A DNA stretch of 64,000 bases from Rhodococcus sp. UNC23MFCrub1.1 (GCF_000686025.1 NZ_JMLQ01000005.1:1-64000); one strand, 5' to 3'; counted from the first letter of the stretch, positions 45,860 through 55,082 are shown. Notes: generated by a model from the sequence alone, not told the origin. Numbers and translations are program-made.

Positions 45860-47272
45860 ATGAGTGGAGGCCTGGGTAACGGAGCAGTGGTCGCCGACCG
45901 CTATCGACTGCTCCGACTGATCGCGACCGGTGGAATGGGACAGGTCTGGGAAGCGACGGACAACCGGCTCGATCGCCGCGTCGCCGTCAAGATCCTCAAG
46001 CCGGAGTTCTCGGACGACCCCGAGTTCGTCGAACGGTTCCGTGTCGAGGCGCGCACGACCGCGCTGTTGAACCATCCCGGCATCGCCAACATCTACGACT
46101 ACGGCGAGGTGCGGGACGCCAACGGGCAGTCGCTCGCGTATCTCGTCATGGAGCTCGTCATCGGCGAGCCCCTCAACACGGTGCTCACGCGCATGGGTCG
46201 GCTTCCGCTGGTCCACGCACTGGACATGCTCGAGCAGACCGGCCGCGCCCTGCAGGCCGCGCACCGCGCAGGCATCGTCCACCGTGACGTGAAGCCGGGC
46301 AACATCATGATCACGCCCGACGGGACGGTGAAGATCACCGACTTCGGCATCGCGAAGGCCGTGGACGCCTCGCCCGTCACGCGGACCGGCATGGTCATGG
46401 GCACCGCGCAGTACATCGCCCCCGAACAGGCGCTGGGTCAGGACGCGACGTCCGCGTCCGACGTGTACTCGCTCGGCGTCGTGGGCTACGAGGCCATCAG
46501 CGGGACCCGTCCGTTCGTCGGCGACGGCGCGCTGACGGTCGCGATGAAGCACGTGCGGGACGCCGCGCCGCCGCTTCCCGGCGATCTGCCGCAGCCGGTG
46601 CGGGAGCTCATCGAGATCACCATGACCAAGGACCCGGCCGCACGGTACGAGAACGGCGGGGAGTTCGCCGACGCGGTCGCTGCCGTGCGCGCCGGCCGGC
46701 GCCCGCCCGCCCCGGGCACGGCGTCCGGTACCGGTCGGGTCGCCCCGCCCGTCGGCGCCGTCGGTGGGCCGTCCAGCACCCGCATGATGACCACGTCCGC
46801 CACCGGCTACGCCGCCGCGGCAGCGGCCACACCACGATCACCGGAACCTGATCGTGACCGCGAATCGGGCATGACCCCCGGGCAGAAGGCCCTTGCCTGG
46901 GCTGCCGGTGGACTGCTCCTGCTCGCCGCCGTCGTCGCGTTCGGGCTGTTCGTCTTCACCGAGAGCAACGGTTCGACGCCCGTCGTCACCTCGACCACCA
47001 CGGCGGCGCCCACCACGGAGCCGACAACCACCACGACGCGGCCGACGACCACCACCACCACCGAGCCCACGACGACGACCACCACCACCACGACCACCAC
47101 GACGACGGAACCGACGACGACCACCACCGAGCCCACGACCACCGAGCCGACGACCACCACCACGACCACGACCGACGGGGGACTGTTCACCATCCCCGGT
47201 CTCGGCGGCGGGAACGGCAACGGCAACGGGGACGGCAACCCCTTCAACTACGCACCGGGAGGATCGCGATGA
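45860..47272 (+). CDS. pknA: Ser/Thr kinase PknA
   Basis: A 470-residue receptor kinase. Kinase domain at about 12-275: [12 protein letters not shown] (P-loop), VAVKIL (Lys), [12 protein letters not shown] (catalytic loop), [22 protein letters not shown] juxtamembrane stretch follows (about 275-340). One helix (about 345-367) leads to a short extracellular tail that is almost pure Thr/Glu/Pro (about 378-440), then Gly/Asn. It phosphorylates wall and division proteins. ATG 45860 lies 7 bases after pbpA. The poly-Thr tract is longer than usual for PknA. Confidence 0.95.
   Translation: MSGGLGNGAVVADRYRLLRLIATGGMGQVWEATDNRLDRRVAVKILKPEFSDDPEFVERFRVEARTTALLNHPGIANIYDYGEVRDANGQSLAYLVMELVIGEPLNTVLTRMGRLPLVHALDMLEQTGRALQAAHRAGIVHRDVKPGNIMITPDGTVKITDFGIAKAVDASPVTRTGMVMGTAQYIAPEQALGQDATSASDVYSLGVVGYEAISGTRPFVGDGALTVAMKHVRDAAPPLPGDLPQPVRELIEITMTKDPAARYENGGEFADAVAAVRAGRRPPAPGTASGTGRVAPPVGAVGGPSSTRMMTTSATGYAAAAAATPRSPEPDRDRESGMTPGQKALAWAAGGLLLLAAVVAFGLFVFTESNGSTPVVTSTTTAAPTTEPTTTTTRPTTTTTTEPTTTTTTTTTTTTTEPTTTTTEPTTTEPTTTTTTTTDGGLFTIPGLGGGNGNGNGDGNPFNYAPGGSR
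46987..47178 (+). repeat. ACC/ACG-rich coding tract of PknA tail
   Basis: A 190-base run of mostly ACC and ACG Thr codons with spaced GAG-CCG pairs. It encodes the extracellular Thr/Glu/Pro tail of PknA. The third-position variation shows that the peptide composition is selected. Confidence 0.85.
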
Positions 47273-49203
47273 CCACACCGCGCAAGCTCTCGTCCCGGTA
47301 CGACCTCGGGGAGATCCTCGGTTTCGGTGGCATGTCGGAGGTCCACCTCGCGAAGGACGGCCGTCTCGATCGCGACGTGGCCATCAAGGTGCTGCGTCAG
47401 GATTTGGCACGCGATCCCACGTTCTACCTGCGGTTCCGCCGCGAGGCACAGAACGCTGCGGCACTGAACCATCCGGCGATCGTGGCGGTGTACGACACGG
47501 GTGAGGCGGAGACCGAGACGGGTCCGCTGCCCTACATCGTCATGGAGTACGTCGACGGCGACACGCTGCGCGACATCGTCCGCGCCGAGGGGCCGATGGC
47601 TCCCAAGCGTGCGATGGAGGTCATCGCCGACGTCTGCGCCGCCCTCGACTTCAGCCACCGCAACGGCATCGTGCACCGCGACGTCAAACCGGCCAACGTG
47701 ATGATCAACCGCGCCGGTGCGGTCAAGGTCATGGACTTCGGCATCGCGCGGGCCATCGCCGACAGTTCGTCTCCGATGACGCAGACCGCTGCCGTCATCG
47801 GTACCGCCCAGTACCTGTCGCCAGAGCAGGCTCGCGGCGAACAGGTCGATGCGCGATCCGACGTCTACTCGCTGGGCTGCGTGCTGTTCGAGATCCTGAC
47901 GGGCGAGCCGCCGTTCACGGGTGACTCCCCGGTCGCGGTCGCGTACCAGCACGTCCGGGAAGATCCGCGACTGCCGTCGTCGGTGAATCCGGACATCCCG
48001 CGGGAGCTGGACTCGATCATTCTCAAGGCGATGAGCAAGAACCCGGCCAATCGGTACCAGAGCGCCGCGGACATGCGCACCGATCTCATCCGCGTCCTCG
48101 GTGGCCAGCGGCCCAGTGCGCCGATGGTGATGAACGACGAGGATCGCACCACCATCCTCGGCTCGATGGATGCGCCGCGGTCCGGCGCTCGGCCGGCGTC
48201 CGACAACTCCGGCGAGCCTCGCCGGATCGCCCGCCACGCGCATCCCGACGCGGACGACGACGGAGAACGACCGCGCCGCAAGGGCGTGCGCGTCGCCGTC
48301 ATGGCGCTCGCCGCCCTCGTGGTCGTCGGCATCGTCGGCGTCTTCCTGTGGAATCTCGGCCCCGGTGCGGAGGCCCGTTCGGTGACCGTCCCGGACGTGT
48401 CCGCGCAGACCGCCGACGCCGCCCGCACCACCCTCGAGAACGCGGGCTTCCGCGTCGACGTCCAGCAACGCTCCGACGCGACGGTGCCCGAGGGGTCCGT
48501 CATCGGCACGCGACCCGTGTCCGGCACGACGGTCGACGAGAACAGCACCCTCGTTCTCGAGGTGTCCACCGGTCCGGAGCAGATCCAGGTCCCCCAGCTG
48601 GCAGGACTGACGCAGAGCGCTGCGGAACAGGCACTGGTGCAGGCCGGTCTCGCTCTCGACCCGTCTATCGGCCGGGCCGCGTCGTCTCGCGCGGACGTCG
48701 ACAAGGTCATCGGTCAGGAGCCGGCTCGCGGATCGTCGATGGCTCAGGGCTCGTCGGTACGCATCACGCTCGGATCGGGACCGCGTCAGGTGCGGGTCCC
48801 CGACGTGGTCGGTCAGAACATCGAGGTCGCTCAGCCCAACATCGCGGGTGCCGGTTTCCTCGTCGACCGCCAGAACGTCGACTCGACGCTCCCGGCCGGT
48901 CAGGTGGTCGCCACGACGCCCGCGGGCGGCAGCAACGCCACCGACGGCGACACCGTGGTGGTGCGGGTGTCCAACGGATCGCAGTTCGAGATCCCGGACC
49001 TGGCAGGCCAGACCCCGGTCCAGGCCGTCGACCTCCTCCGCGCCGCCGGCTGGGAGGGCACCATCGCCGAGATCGACCAGGTCGACGTCCAGACGTCGGA
49101 CCTCACGCAGGTCAACCGCGTTCAGCAGCAGGCGGTCGCGCCGGGGACGGCCATCGCCAAGACGGCGCGCGTCAACGTGACCGTCGGCAAGTTCGGGCTC
49201 TGA
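47269..49203 (+). CDS. pknB: Ser/Thr kinase PknB with PASTA domains
   Basis: A 644-residue receptor kinase. Kinase domain at about 10-275 ([50 protein letters not shown]). A juxtamembrane segment with basic residues (about 280-340) and one helix (about 345-362) follow. Four extracellular PASTA repeats lie at about 368-432, 433-500, 502-568 and 570-644 (first: [22 protein letters not shown]). PASTA domains sense muropeptides or lipid II. PknB controls wall synthesis and division. The ATG overlaps the pknA stop by 4 bases. Confidence 0.97.
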   Translation: MTTPRKLSSRYDLGEILGFGGMSEVHLAKDGRLDRDVAIKVLRQDLARDPTFYLRFRREAQNAAALNHPAIVAVYDTGEAETETGPLPYIVMEYVDGDTLRDIVRAEGPMAPKRAMEVIADVCAALDFSHRNGIVHRDVKPANVMINRAGAVKVMDFGIARAIADSSSPMTQTAAVIGTAQYLSPEQARGEQVDARSDVYSLGCVLFEILTGEPPFTGDSPVAVAYQHVREDPRLPSSVNPDIPRELDSIILKAMSKNPANRYQSAADMRTDLIRVLGGQRPSAPMVMNDEDRTTILGSMDAPRSGARPASDNSGEPRRIARHAHPDADDDGERPRRKGVRVAVMALAALVVVGIVGVFLWNLGPGAEARSVTVPDVSAQTADAARTTLENAGFRVDVQQRSDATVPEGSVIGTRPVSGTTVDENSTLVLEVSTGPEQIQVPQLAGLTQSAAEQALVQAGLALDPSIGRAASSRADVDKVIGQEPARGSSMAQGSSVRITLGSGPRQVRVPDVVGQNIEVAQPNIAGAGFLVDRQNVDSTLPAGQVVATTPAGGSNATDGDTVVVRVSNGSQFEIPDLAGQTPVQAVDLLRAAGWEGTIAEIDQVDVQTSDLTQVNRVQQQAVAPGTAIAKTARVNVTVGKFGL

Positions 49204-49221
49204 CCCGACGCGGCGCCGTGC

Positions 49222-49854
49222 TCAGACGCGGGCGGCGCTCTCGAGCTCGGCCACCAGGCCCGGTTCGGGAGCCTCGCCGCACACGGCGAGCCAGTTCGCC
49301 AGCATGCGGTGACCACCCTGCGTCATGACCGACTCGGGGTGGAACTGCACGCCGTGGATCGGCAGCTCCCGGTGGCGCATCGCCATGACGATGCCGCTCT
49401 CGGTGCGCGCGGTCACCTCGAGGTCGTCCGGGATCGTGTCCTCCCGCACCGTCAGCGAGTGGTAGCGCGTCGCGGTGAACGGATCCGGCAACCCTGCCAG
49501 CACGCCGTCTCCGGAGTGGTGGACGACGCTGGTCTTGCCGTGCAGCAGTTCCGGCGCGCGTTCGACCACACCGCCGAAGGAGGCACCGATGGCCTGGTGT
49601 CCGAGGCACACGCCGAGCAGGGGCGTTGCCGACGAGGCGCAGGCCTGCACCATGTCCATAGTGACGCCGGCACGCTGCGGCGTGCCGGGTCCGGGACTGA
49701 GCAGCACTCCGTCCACCTCCGCCACGGCGGCCTCGACATCGAGCACCCCGGGGTCGTCGTTCCGCAGCACTCGGGCCCGTGTCCCCAGCTGGCCGAGGTA
49801 CTGGACCAGGTTGAACACGAAGCTGTCGTAGTTGTCGACGACGAGGATGCGCAT
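49222..49854 (-). CDS. trpG: Anthranilate/aminodeoxychorismate synthase component II
   Basis: A 210-residue class I glutamine amidotransferase. It releases ammonia from glutamine for para-aminobenzoate or anthranilate synthesis with a PabB/TrpE partner. N-terminus RILVVDNYDSFVFNLVQYLG; LLSPGPGTPQ (oxyanion); nucleophile in LLGVCLGHQAIG near residue 81; and catalytic His-Glu in HGVQFHPESVMT. The gene sits at the trpG position next to pknB as in mycobacteria, where it is believed to serve folate and tryptophan. Convergent with pknB, 18 bases apart. Its ATG has a -10-like TAGTCT 6 bases upstream. Confidence 0.95.
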   Translation of the reverse strand: MRILVVDNYDSFVFNLVQYLGQLGTRARVLRNDDPGVLDVEAAVAEVDGVLLSPGPGTPQRAGVTMDMVQACASSATPLLGVCLGHQAIGASFGGVVERAPELLHGKTSVVHHSGDGVLAGLPDPFTATRYHSLTVREDTIPDDLEVTARTESGIVMAMRHRELPIHGVQFHPESVMTQGGHRMLANWLAVCGEAPEPGLVAELESAARV

Positions 49855-49860
49855 GTCACA

Positions 49861-49866
49861 AGACTA
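49861..49866 (-). promoter_or_regulatory. Likely -10 of leaderless trpG transcript
   Basis: On the minus strand TAGTCT ends 6 bases before the trpG ATG. Confidence 0.45.
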
Positions 49867-49980
49867 ATGCCGCACGGGTGGGAGCTCGGCTGCAGGTTAT
49901 CGTGGACGTGAGCAGTGAGCGTCCCCACCGTGGCTCACACCCGCCCGCCTGCAGTCCGGTACGAGAGTTCGAGGTCATCC

Positions 49981-50244
49981 ATGCCCAAGTCGAAGGTCCG
50001 CAAGAAGCCCGACTACACGATCGATCCGGCGTCGCGGACGCCCGTCAAGGTCAAGGCCGCGCCGTCGAGCACGCTGTATCTGTCGGTCATGTTCGGTTTC
50101 ATGGTGCTCGGTCTGGTGTATCTCATCGTGTACTACCTCGCCCAGGACAGCATCGGCTGGATGTCGGATCTGGGGGCCTACAACCTGCTGATCGGCTTCG
50201 GTTTCTGGATCGTCGGTCTCGTCATGACGATGAAATGGCGCTGA
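49981..50244 (+). CDS. crgA: Cell division protein CrgA
   Basis: An 87-residue protein: a basic cytosolic N-terminus (MPKSKVRKKPDYTIDP), two membrane helices (about 33-52 and 66-85) with a short extracellular loop, ending KWR. CrgA recruits FtsI and other divisome proteins and links FtsZ to septal peptidoglycan synthesis in Actinobacteria. ATG 49981 fits the family start; upstream in-frame sequence is not conserved in type. Confidence 0.95.
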   Translation: MPKSKVRKKPDYTIDPASRTPVKVKAAPSSTLYLSVMFGFMVLGLVYLIVYYLAQDSIGWMSDLGAYNLLIGFGFWIVGLVMTMKWR

Positions 50245-50289
50245 CCGGGGCTTCCTCCGCCGTGCGCGCCGAAATTACACGCGTGTTGT

Positions 50290-50331
50290 TCATCCACACT
50301 GTGGATAACTTCTGTGGATAACTTGTCCACA
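50290..50331. promoter_or_regulatory. Cluster of four DnaA boxes
   Basis: Four 9-base DnaA boxes in 42 bp: TCATCCACA (50290-50298), TGTGGATAA (50300-50308), TGTGGATAA (50313-50321) and TTGTCCACA (50323-50331). The last is the actinobacterial consensus, the middle two the E. coli consensus. They form two inverted pairs between crgA and the PH-domain gene, overlapping the latter's predicted start. Confidence 0.75.
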
Positions 50332-50784
50332 GGTGGCCGCGAGGCACCGCAGTCCTGGTCCACACCCCTCGCCGCCGTGGCCGCGCTGGGGGTGGGAGCC
50401 GCTGCACTCGCCGCCGCTGCCGTCGCCACGACGGGTGATCCGGCCGGCCGCGCGCTCATCGGACTCGCCGCACTGGCAGCCCTGGCGCTGGCTGTGCTGG
50501 CCGCGGTCCAACGTCCGAAGTTGAGTGTCGACGGCGACGTCCTGCGCATCAGAACTCTGCGCGGAACCCGCGACTACGGGCGCGACGACGTGCTCTCACT
50601 GCGTCTGGTCCCGTACCCGCGGCTCGGTCGACGGGTTCCGATGCTGGAGATGGACGTGACCGACGGCGACGACGAGCGACTCGTCATCTTCGGTCGCTGG
50701 GACCTCGGGGCCGATCCGCGCGCCGTGTTCGACACCCTCGAGCTGCACGGGTGGGTCGACGCGGGCTGGTCGCAGCGGGACTAG
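50314..50784 (+). CDS. PH-domain membrane protein (Rv0010c-like)
   Basis: A 156-residue protein with two membrane helices (about 18-38 and 44-62) and a C-terminal PH-like domain (about 65-150: LSVDGDVLRIRTLRGTRDYGRDDV, RRVPMLEMDV, DERLVIFGRWDLGADPRAVFDTL). It matches the membrane protein next to crgA in mycobacteria. Role unknown; possibly envelope-associated. The GTG at 50314 lies within the DnaA-box cluster, so the start is uncertain; TTG 50323 or a start further in are options. Its stop shares the palindrome CTAG with the convergent rhomboid stop. Confidence 0.8.
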   Translation: MDNLSTGGREAPQSWSTPLAAVAALGVGAAALAAAAVATTGDPAGRALIGLAALAALALAVLAAVQRPKLSVDGDVLRIRTLRGTRDYGRDDVLSLRLVPYPRLGRRVPMLEMDVTDGDDERLVIFGRWDLGADPRAVFDTLELHGWVDAGWSQRD

Positions 50785-51674
50785 CCCGCCACGAGAGTCG
50801 GAGCGAGCGTCGCGGCACGCAGACCGATCAGCGCCAGTGCGAGCAGCCCGACGCCGGCGATGCCGAACCATCCCAGTCGGCGTGACCGACGAGCGTCCGA
50901 ACCGGTGACGAACAGCACCGCGGCCGTGGCGGCGGCACCGGCGGCGAGCCCGCCGAGGTGTCCCCACAGGGAGATACCGGGGATCGCGATGCTCAGCACC
51001 ACGTTGAGCCCGATCACGACGAGCACCGGGGTGGGGCTGCGGCGCAGTCGGACGAGGATCACGGCCTGTGCACCGAGGAGGCCGAACACGGCGCCGGATG
51101 CTCCGACCGTCGCCACCAGGGGGCTGGACAGCCACATCACCGCCGCGGCGCCGCCCAGCAGCGCGACGACGTACACGGCGAGGTATCGCGAGCGTCCGAG
51201 CACCAGCTCGCAATCGCGCCCGATGACGTACAGGGCGAACATGTTCACGGCGAGGTGCACGATGCCGGAGTGCAGGAAACCACTGCCCAGGATGCGGACG
51301 ACATCGCCGTCGGCCACCAGGAGCGGGACGAGCTGCCAGCTGCGGAACAGCGAGCTCGACTGGTTCGCCAGGCCGCCGGACTGAGCGGCCGTGAGGGCGA
51401 ACACGAGGATGTTCAGTGCCATCAGCGCGTAGGTGACGACGGGGGTGGAGACGGTCCTGCTGACACCGCCGGCCATCGTGCGGGCACGCGGGATCGACCC
51501 CGCAGCCTGTGCCACGCACTCGACACAGTGCTGACCCACCGCGGCCGGCCGCAGGCATTCCGGGCAGGCCGGTCGGTCGCACCGGGTGCAGGACAGGCCG
51601 GTGGGCCGATCGGGGTGGCGCACGCAGGTAGGGAGGGGCGGCACCGGAGCGCCGCCCCATCCTGGTCCTGTCAT
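50781..51674 (-). CDS. Rhomboid intramembrane serine protease with B-box-like zinc domain
   Basis: A 297-residue protein. The cytosolic N-terminus holds zinc ligands Cys17, His20, Cys29, Cys32, Cys37, Cys40, Cys50 and Cys53, a B-box-type double zinc finger. The rhomboid domain (about 80-280) has six or seven helices, a catalytic Ser in GASGAVFGLLGA (about residue 181) and catalytic His in SLWGHLGGLAAG (about 235). It cleaves membrane proteins within the bilayer; targets unknown. A rhomboid gene at this oriC-proximal site is common in Mycobacteriales. Confidence 0.93.
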   Translation of the reverse strand: MTGPGWGGAPVPPLPTCVRHPDRPTGLSCTRCDRPACPECLRPAAVGQHCVECVAQAAGSIPRARTMAGGVSRTVSTPVVTYALMALNILVFALTAAQSGGLANQSSSLFRSWQLVPLLVADGDVVRILGSGFLHSGIVHLAVNMFALYVIGRDCELVLGRSRYLAVYVVALLGGAAAVMWLSSPLVATVGASGAVFGLLGAQAVILVRLRRSPTPVLVVIGLNVVLSIAIPGISLWGHLGGLAAGAAATAAVLFVTGSDARRSRRLGWFGIAGVGLLALALIGLRAATLAPTLVAG

Positions 51675-51713
51675 GTCACACCGATCTCGCGACGGGGGAC
51701 CGTGTCGGTCGAA

Positions 51714-52241
51714 TCAGGCAATGGTGACGGATTCGATGACGACGTCGTTCACGGGGCGATCGCCGCGGCCGGTCGCGGTCGAGCCGATCTCGTCGACGAC
51801 CTTCTGCGACGCGGGATCGATGACCTCGCCGAAGATGGTGTGACGACGGTTGAGATGCGGCGTCGGGCCGACGGTGATGAAGAACTGCGAACCGTTGGTG
51901 CCGGGGCCCGCGTTCGCCATGGCGAGCAGGTACGGACGGTCGAACGACAGCTCGGGGTGGAACTCGTCACCGAACTTGTATCCGGGACCACCCGTGCCGG
52001 TGCCGGTGGGGTCACCACCCTGGAGCATGAAGCCCGCGATGACGCGGTGGAAGATCGCGCCGTCGTAGAAAGGTCCCTCGGAGGAGCCCGACGCGTTCTT
52101 CGTGCTGTAGTCCTTGGTGCCCTGCGCGAGACCGACGAAGTTCTCGACCGTCTTCGGCGCGTGGTTGCCGAAGAGGGCGATCACGATGTCGCCGTGATTC
52201 GTGTGCAGGGTCGCGGTCTGAGTCTGTAGAGGTGAGGTCAC
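51714..52241 (-). CDS. ppiA: Cyclophilin-type peptidyl-prolyl isomerase PpiA
   Basis: A 175-residue cytosolic cyclophilin. [30 protein letters not shown] (about 8-38), [25 protein letters not shown] (active-site Arg and Phe, about 66-90), [25 protein letters not shown]. It speeds cis-trans proline isomerisation. GTG 52241 starts [17 protein letters not shown]. No signal peptide. It lies between the rhomboid and divergent cwsA genes, as in mycobacteria. Confidence 0.95.
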   Translation of the reverse strand: MTSPLQTQTATLHTNHGDIVIALFGNHAPKTVENFVGLAQGTKDYSTKNASGSSEGPFYDGAIFHRVIAGFMLQGGDPTGTGTGGPGYKFGDEFHPELSFDRPYLLAMANAGPGTNGSQFFITVGPTPHLNRRHTIFGEVIDPASQKVVDEIGSTATGRGDRPVNDVVIESVTIA

Positions 52242-52282
52242 AACACCATCGTGCCACCCGGGGAATGTGCAAGGGTGAACGG

Positions 52283-52645
52283 ATGACGTCAACACCCGAC
52301 AGTGCCACCGCCAAGAAGGCGCTCGGCATCGCCCGTGACACCGCCCTCACGCTCGCGAAGGGCCCCGCAGCAACAGGTTTCGTCGTCACTCGCAAGGGGG
52401 TGTCGGTCCTCCGGTCACGACGCGCCCAGCAGCGTGCCGCTCGTCCCGCACCCGTGCGTGCGGCGGCGCCCGTTCGACGCGGTCGGTTCGTGCCCGGCCG
52501 CCGCGCCGGCGTGATCGGACTGCTCGTCCTCCTCGGCGCCGGCGCTGTCGCGTTCTCCCGCTCGCGCCGCACCGAGCTGCCCCCTCCCGCCGCCGAGCCG
52601 CCGAGCCTGGGCACGCCGACGACCAACGGTCACCAGGCGCCCTGA
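52283..52645 (+). CDS. cwsA: CwsA-like cell-wall synthesis protein
   Basis: A 120-residue protein: a soluble, basic N-terminal part (1-78) with [29 protein letters not shown], one C-terminal helix (about 82-98, [17 protein letters not shown]) and a short polar tail. Length, topology and place next to ppiA match CwsA (mycobacterial Rv0008c), which binds Wag31 and CrgA and affects pole growth. Sequence similarity is judged by layout, not a search. ATG 52283 has AAGGGTGA upstream. Confidence 0.72.
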   Translation: MTSTPDSATAKKALGIARDTALTLAKGPAATGFVVTRKGVSVLRSRRAQQRAARPAPVRAAAPVRRGRFVPGRRAGVIGLLVLLGAGAVAFSRSRRTELPPPAAEPPSLGTPTTNGHQAP

Positions 52646-52659
52646 CACTGCTCCGCCGG

Positions 52660-53976
52660 TCAGAGCATCCCGAGCACGAACCGCGCCACGTCGGCCAAGT
52701 CCATGGTTCGTGGGGCGGGTGGGCTCGGCACTCCGGCCACCACCTCGGCCACGGCCCGTGCCGACACGCTGCCCGGTTCCAGGTAGTCGGCATGGCCCAC
52801 GGTGCCCGCCGTGTCCAGCGCCTCGGTCTCGGGTCGCTCGCTGGGATCGGGCCCGAACCGTCCCAGGTCGGCGACGGGGTCCCACGCCGCCTCGGCGACG
52901 TGCACCGGGCCCGGCGCGGCTGCGGCGGCGCGGTCGCTCCATCCGGGCGAGCCCATCACCACCACGGCGTCGACGGGGGCACCGGCCTCGATGGCCTGCG
53001 CCGCGACGACGGTGCCGTAGGAGTGCGCCACCAGCGTCACCTCCGGAGCGTCACCACCGTGTCGACGATCGCCGAGCGCCTCGAGAACGCCGACGAGTGC
53101 CGGCGCACCGGCCGCGGCCGGTGCGGTCGAGGCCACGCTGCGCCCGGGCTCGACGAGCTCCGTGTTCCATTGCGGCGCTTCGTATCCGAGCCACGACACA
53201 CCTGCGGTGACGGAGCCGGGTGACAGCGCACCCGCCTCGGTGACGAGTGCCGCCGTCTCGCCGTCGTGTCGCGCGATCGACCCCGCCACCGTGGTCCCGG
53301 CGCCCGGAACCACCACCGCCACCCGATCCGCACCGTCGAGGTCGCCGACGGACACCGCCGCCAGGGTGCGGCGCGCACCCGCCTCGTAGTGCACGAGACG
53401 GCGCTCGGGTCGCGCGAGCACCTCGATCAGCGCGTCGATGGCCGCCAGGCGCTGCCGCGTCTCGGCGAGTCCCGCGTCCACGTTCGAGAACGCGCCCCCG
53501 AACGCGGCGTCGTCGAGTCGCGCGGACAGGTCCCGTTCGGCGACGACGAGGCGCTCATGGTCCTCAACCATCCGCGCCCGATTGGCGGTGTCGAGCACCG
53601 CCGCGGCCCTCGTGGGCGCCGACTCCGGCGTCGCGTCTCCGCCTGCCCTGGTCAGGTCCTCGGCGACCGTGCGATCCAGTTCGGCGAGGGCGCCCGTCCG
53701 ATCCGCGGGATCCCATCGCGACAAGGCTGCACGGTCGTCACCCGCGCGGGCGAGGACGTCCGCGATCCGACCCAACACCTCCGCTCGCGTCGACAGCTCC
53801 GCCGCCGTACCCACGACGGCCGACCGAGCGGCGTCGGCCGCCGCTCCCTCCCACCCGGGCAGCCGCCCGATCGCGGTCGTGCGATCGACCAGCACGCGCA
53901 GGCGAGTCCCCGCGGACACCACCCTCGTGTGCATGCTCCACAGGTCCGGTGCTGTCCAGACCACCGACTCGCTCAC
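52660..53976 (-). CDS. DUF1023 alpha/beta hydrolase
   Basis: A 438-residue protein. An N-terminal helical domain (1-about 200; WEGAAADAARSAVVGTAAELSTRAEVLGRIADVLA resembles a WXG100-like four-helix layout) precedes a DUF1023 hydrolase domain (about 215-435). That domain holds VAVVVPGAGTTVAGSIARHDGETAAL, the nucleophile in VTLVAHSYGTVVAAQAIE (about residue 330), and a C-terminal GHADYLEPGSVSARAVAEVV with His. DUF1023 proteins are actinobacterial and often secreted or linked to envelope functions; no signal peptide is visible. GTG 53976 chosen. In mycobacteria this gene is absent from this site. Confidence 0.85.
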   Translation of the reverse strand: MSESVVWTAPDLWSMHTRVVSAGTRLRVLVDRTTAIGRLPGWEGAAADAARSAVVGTAAELSTRAEVLGRIADVLARAGDDRAALSRWDPADRTGALAELDRTVAEDLTRAGGDATPESAPTRAAAVLDTANRARMVEDHERLVVAERDLSARLDDAAFGGAFSNVDAGLAETRQRLAAIDALIEVLARPERRLVHYEAGARRTLAAVSVGDLDGADRVAVVVPGAGTTVAGSIARHDGETAALVTEAGALSPGSVTAGVSWLGYEAPQWNTELVEPGRSVASTAPAAAGAPALVGVLEALGDRRHGGDAPEVTLVAHSYGTVVAAQAIEAGAPVDAVVVMGSPGWSDRAAAAAPGPVHVAEAAWDPVADLGRFGPDPSERPETEALDTAGTVGHADYLEPGSVSARAVAEVVAGVPSPPAPRTMDLADVARFVLGML

Positions 53977-54086
53977 GCCGACCCCCGTCGTTCCCGGACG
54001 GCACGTGACGGCCGCCTCGAGCGGACAGTGGACCAGATGGAGCCGGCGGGCCTCGCTGCGTCGTCCACAGCCCGGGGAACGAGCCG

Positions 54087-55082
54087 TCAGCGCCGCTCGG
54101 CAGGCACTCCGGTGTCCTCGATGACGGCCCTGGGCACCGGCGTGGACATCTGTTGGGCACCTCGGCTGCGCTTGGCCTTGTAGAGCTCGGCGTCGGCGGC
54201 CCGGTAGATTTCCGACCACTTGCGCACGGTGGGCATGCAGACCAGTCCGACGCTCCACTCGGCCGAGTGCGCTGCCCGCAGCCGCTCCAGAAGGGTCGCC
54301 GCCTCGCCCTCACCGGTTCCCGGCATGAACAGCACGAACTCGTCGCCGCCGAGACGGCCCAGGACGTCGCCCTTGCGCAGCTGGCCGCGCCACGCTGCCG
54401 AGACCCGCTCGAGCAGTACGTCGCCGGCGATGTGCCCGTAGATGTCGTTCACGGTCTTGAAGTTGTCGAGATCGAGAACCGCCATGCTCACCGGCAGACC
54501 ACGAGAGGCGAAGACCGGGAGCAGTTTCTCGACGCGGTCCTCGAGGCCCTGACGGTTGAGGAGTCCGGTCAGGGCGTCCCGCGACGCCGAGTGCCGCATG
54601 CGCCGCGAGTGGGAGCCGAAGAACTCGGCGGCGGCCACGATGCCCAGCGCGGTGAGGACGTAACCCACCATCGGCATGGTCGACGGCGACAGCGCGGCCG
54701 CCACGACCGATCCCACCGTCAGCACGCTCACCCACACCCAGCCGCCGCGCTCACTCCAGTACCCCGCGAGCTGCATGCCCAGGAACATCGCCGCCTGACT
54801 CAGCAGCAGGTACGCCACCGGTCCGTCCGACGTGAGGAACATCGCGCACAGCGACGCGACGGCGCCGCCCGTCACGATGCCCAGCGTGCGAGGCGAGGTC
54901 GGACGCGGGCCGAAGTGCAGGACGGCCGCACCGAGGAGTTGGAGACCTGCAGCGAGGACCATGACCACGGTTCCGGTGGTCGTGCCCGAGAACGCGACGG
55001 CACCGGCGATGAAGAGAACCGCGGTGGGACACAGATAGACCACCATCGCGGTGCTCGCTTCTGTTCCTCGTCCGGGGTTCAC
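54087..55082 (-). CDS. Membrane GGDEF diguanylate cyclase with I-site
   Basis: A 331-residue protein with about five or six membrane helices (about 12-155) and a GGDEF domain (about 165-320). SRDALTGLLNRQGLEDR, VLDLDNFKTVNDIYGHIAGD and the active-site GRLGGDEFVLF are intact. RKGD five residues before GGDEF is an RxxD inhibitory I-site. It likely makes cyclic di-GMP under product inhibition. Start at GTG 55082. It sits between the DUF1023 gene and the tRNA pair, an unusual place compared with mycobacteria. Confidence 0.9.
   Translation of the reverse strand: MNPGRGTEASTAMVVYLCPTAVLFIAGAVAFSGTTTGTVVMVLAAGLQLLGAAVLHFGPRPTSPRTLGIVTGGAVASLCAMFLTSDGPVAYLLLSQAAMFLGMQLAGYWSERGGWVWVSVLTVGSVVAAALSPSTMPMVGYVLTALGIVAAAEFFGSHSRRMRHSASRDALTGLLNRQGLEDRVEKLLPVFASRGLPVSMAVLDLDNFKTVNDIYGHIAGDVLLERVSAAWRGQLRKGDVLGRLGGDEFVLFMPGTGEGEAATLLERLRAAHSAEWSVGLVCMPTVRKWSEIYRAADAELYKAKRSRGAQQMSTPVPRAVIEDTGVPAERR

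Noticed and set aside
54062-54070. DnaA-box-like TCGTCCACA
   Set aside because: Single, degenerate and between genes without a partner box.
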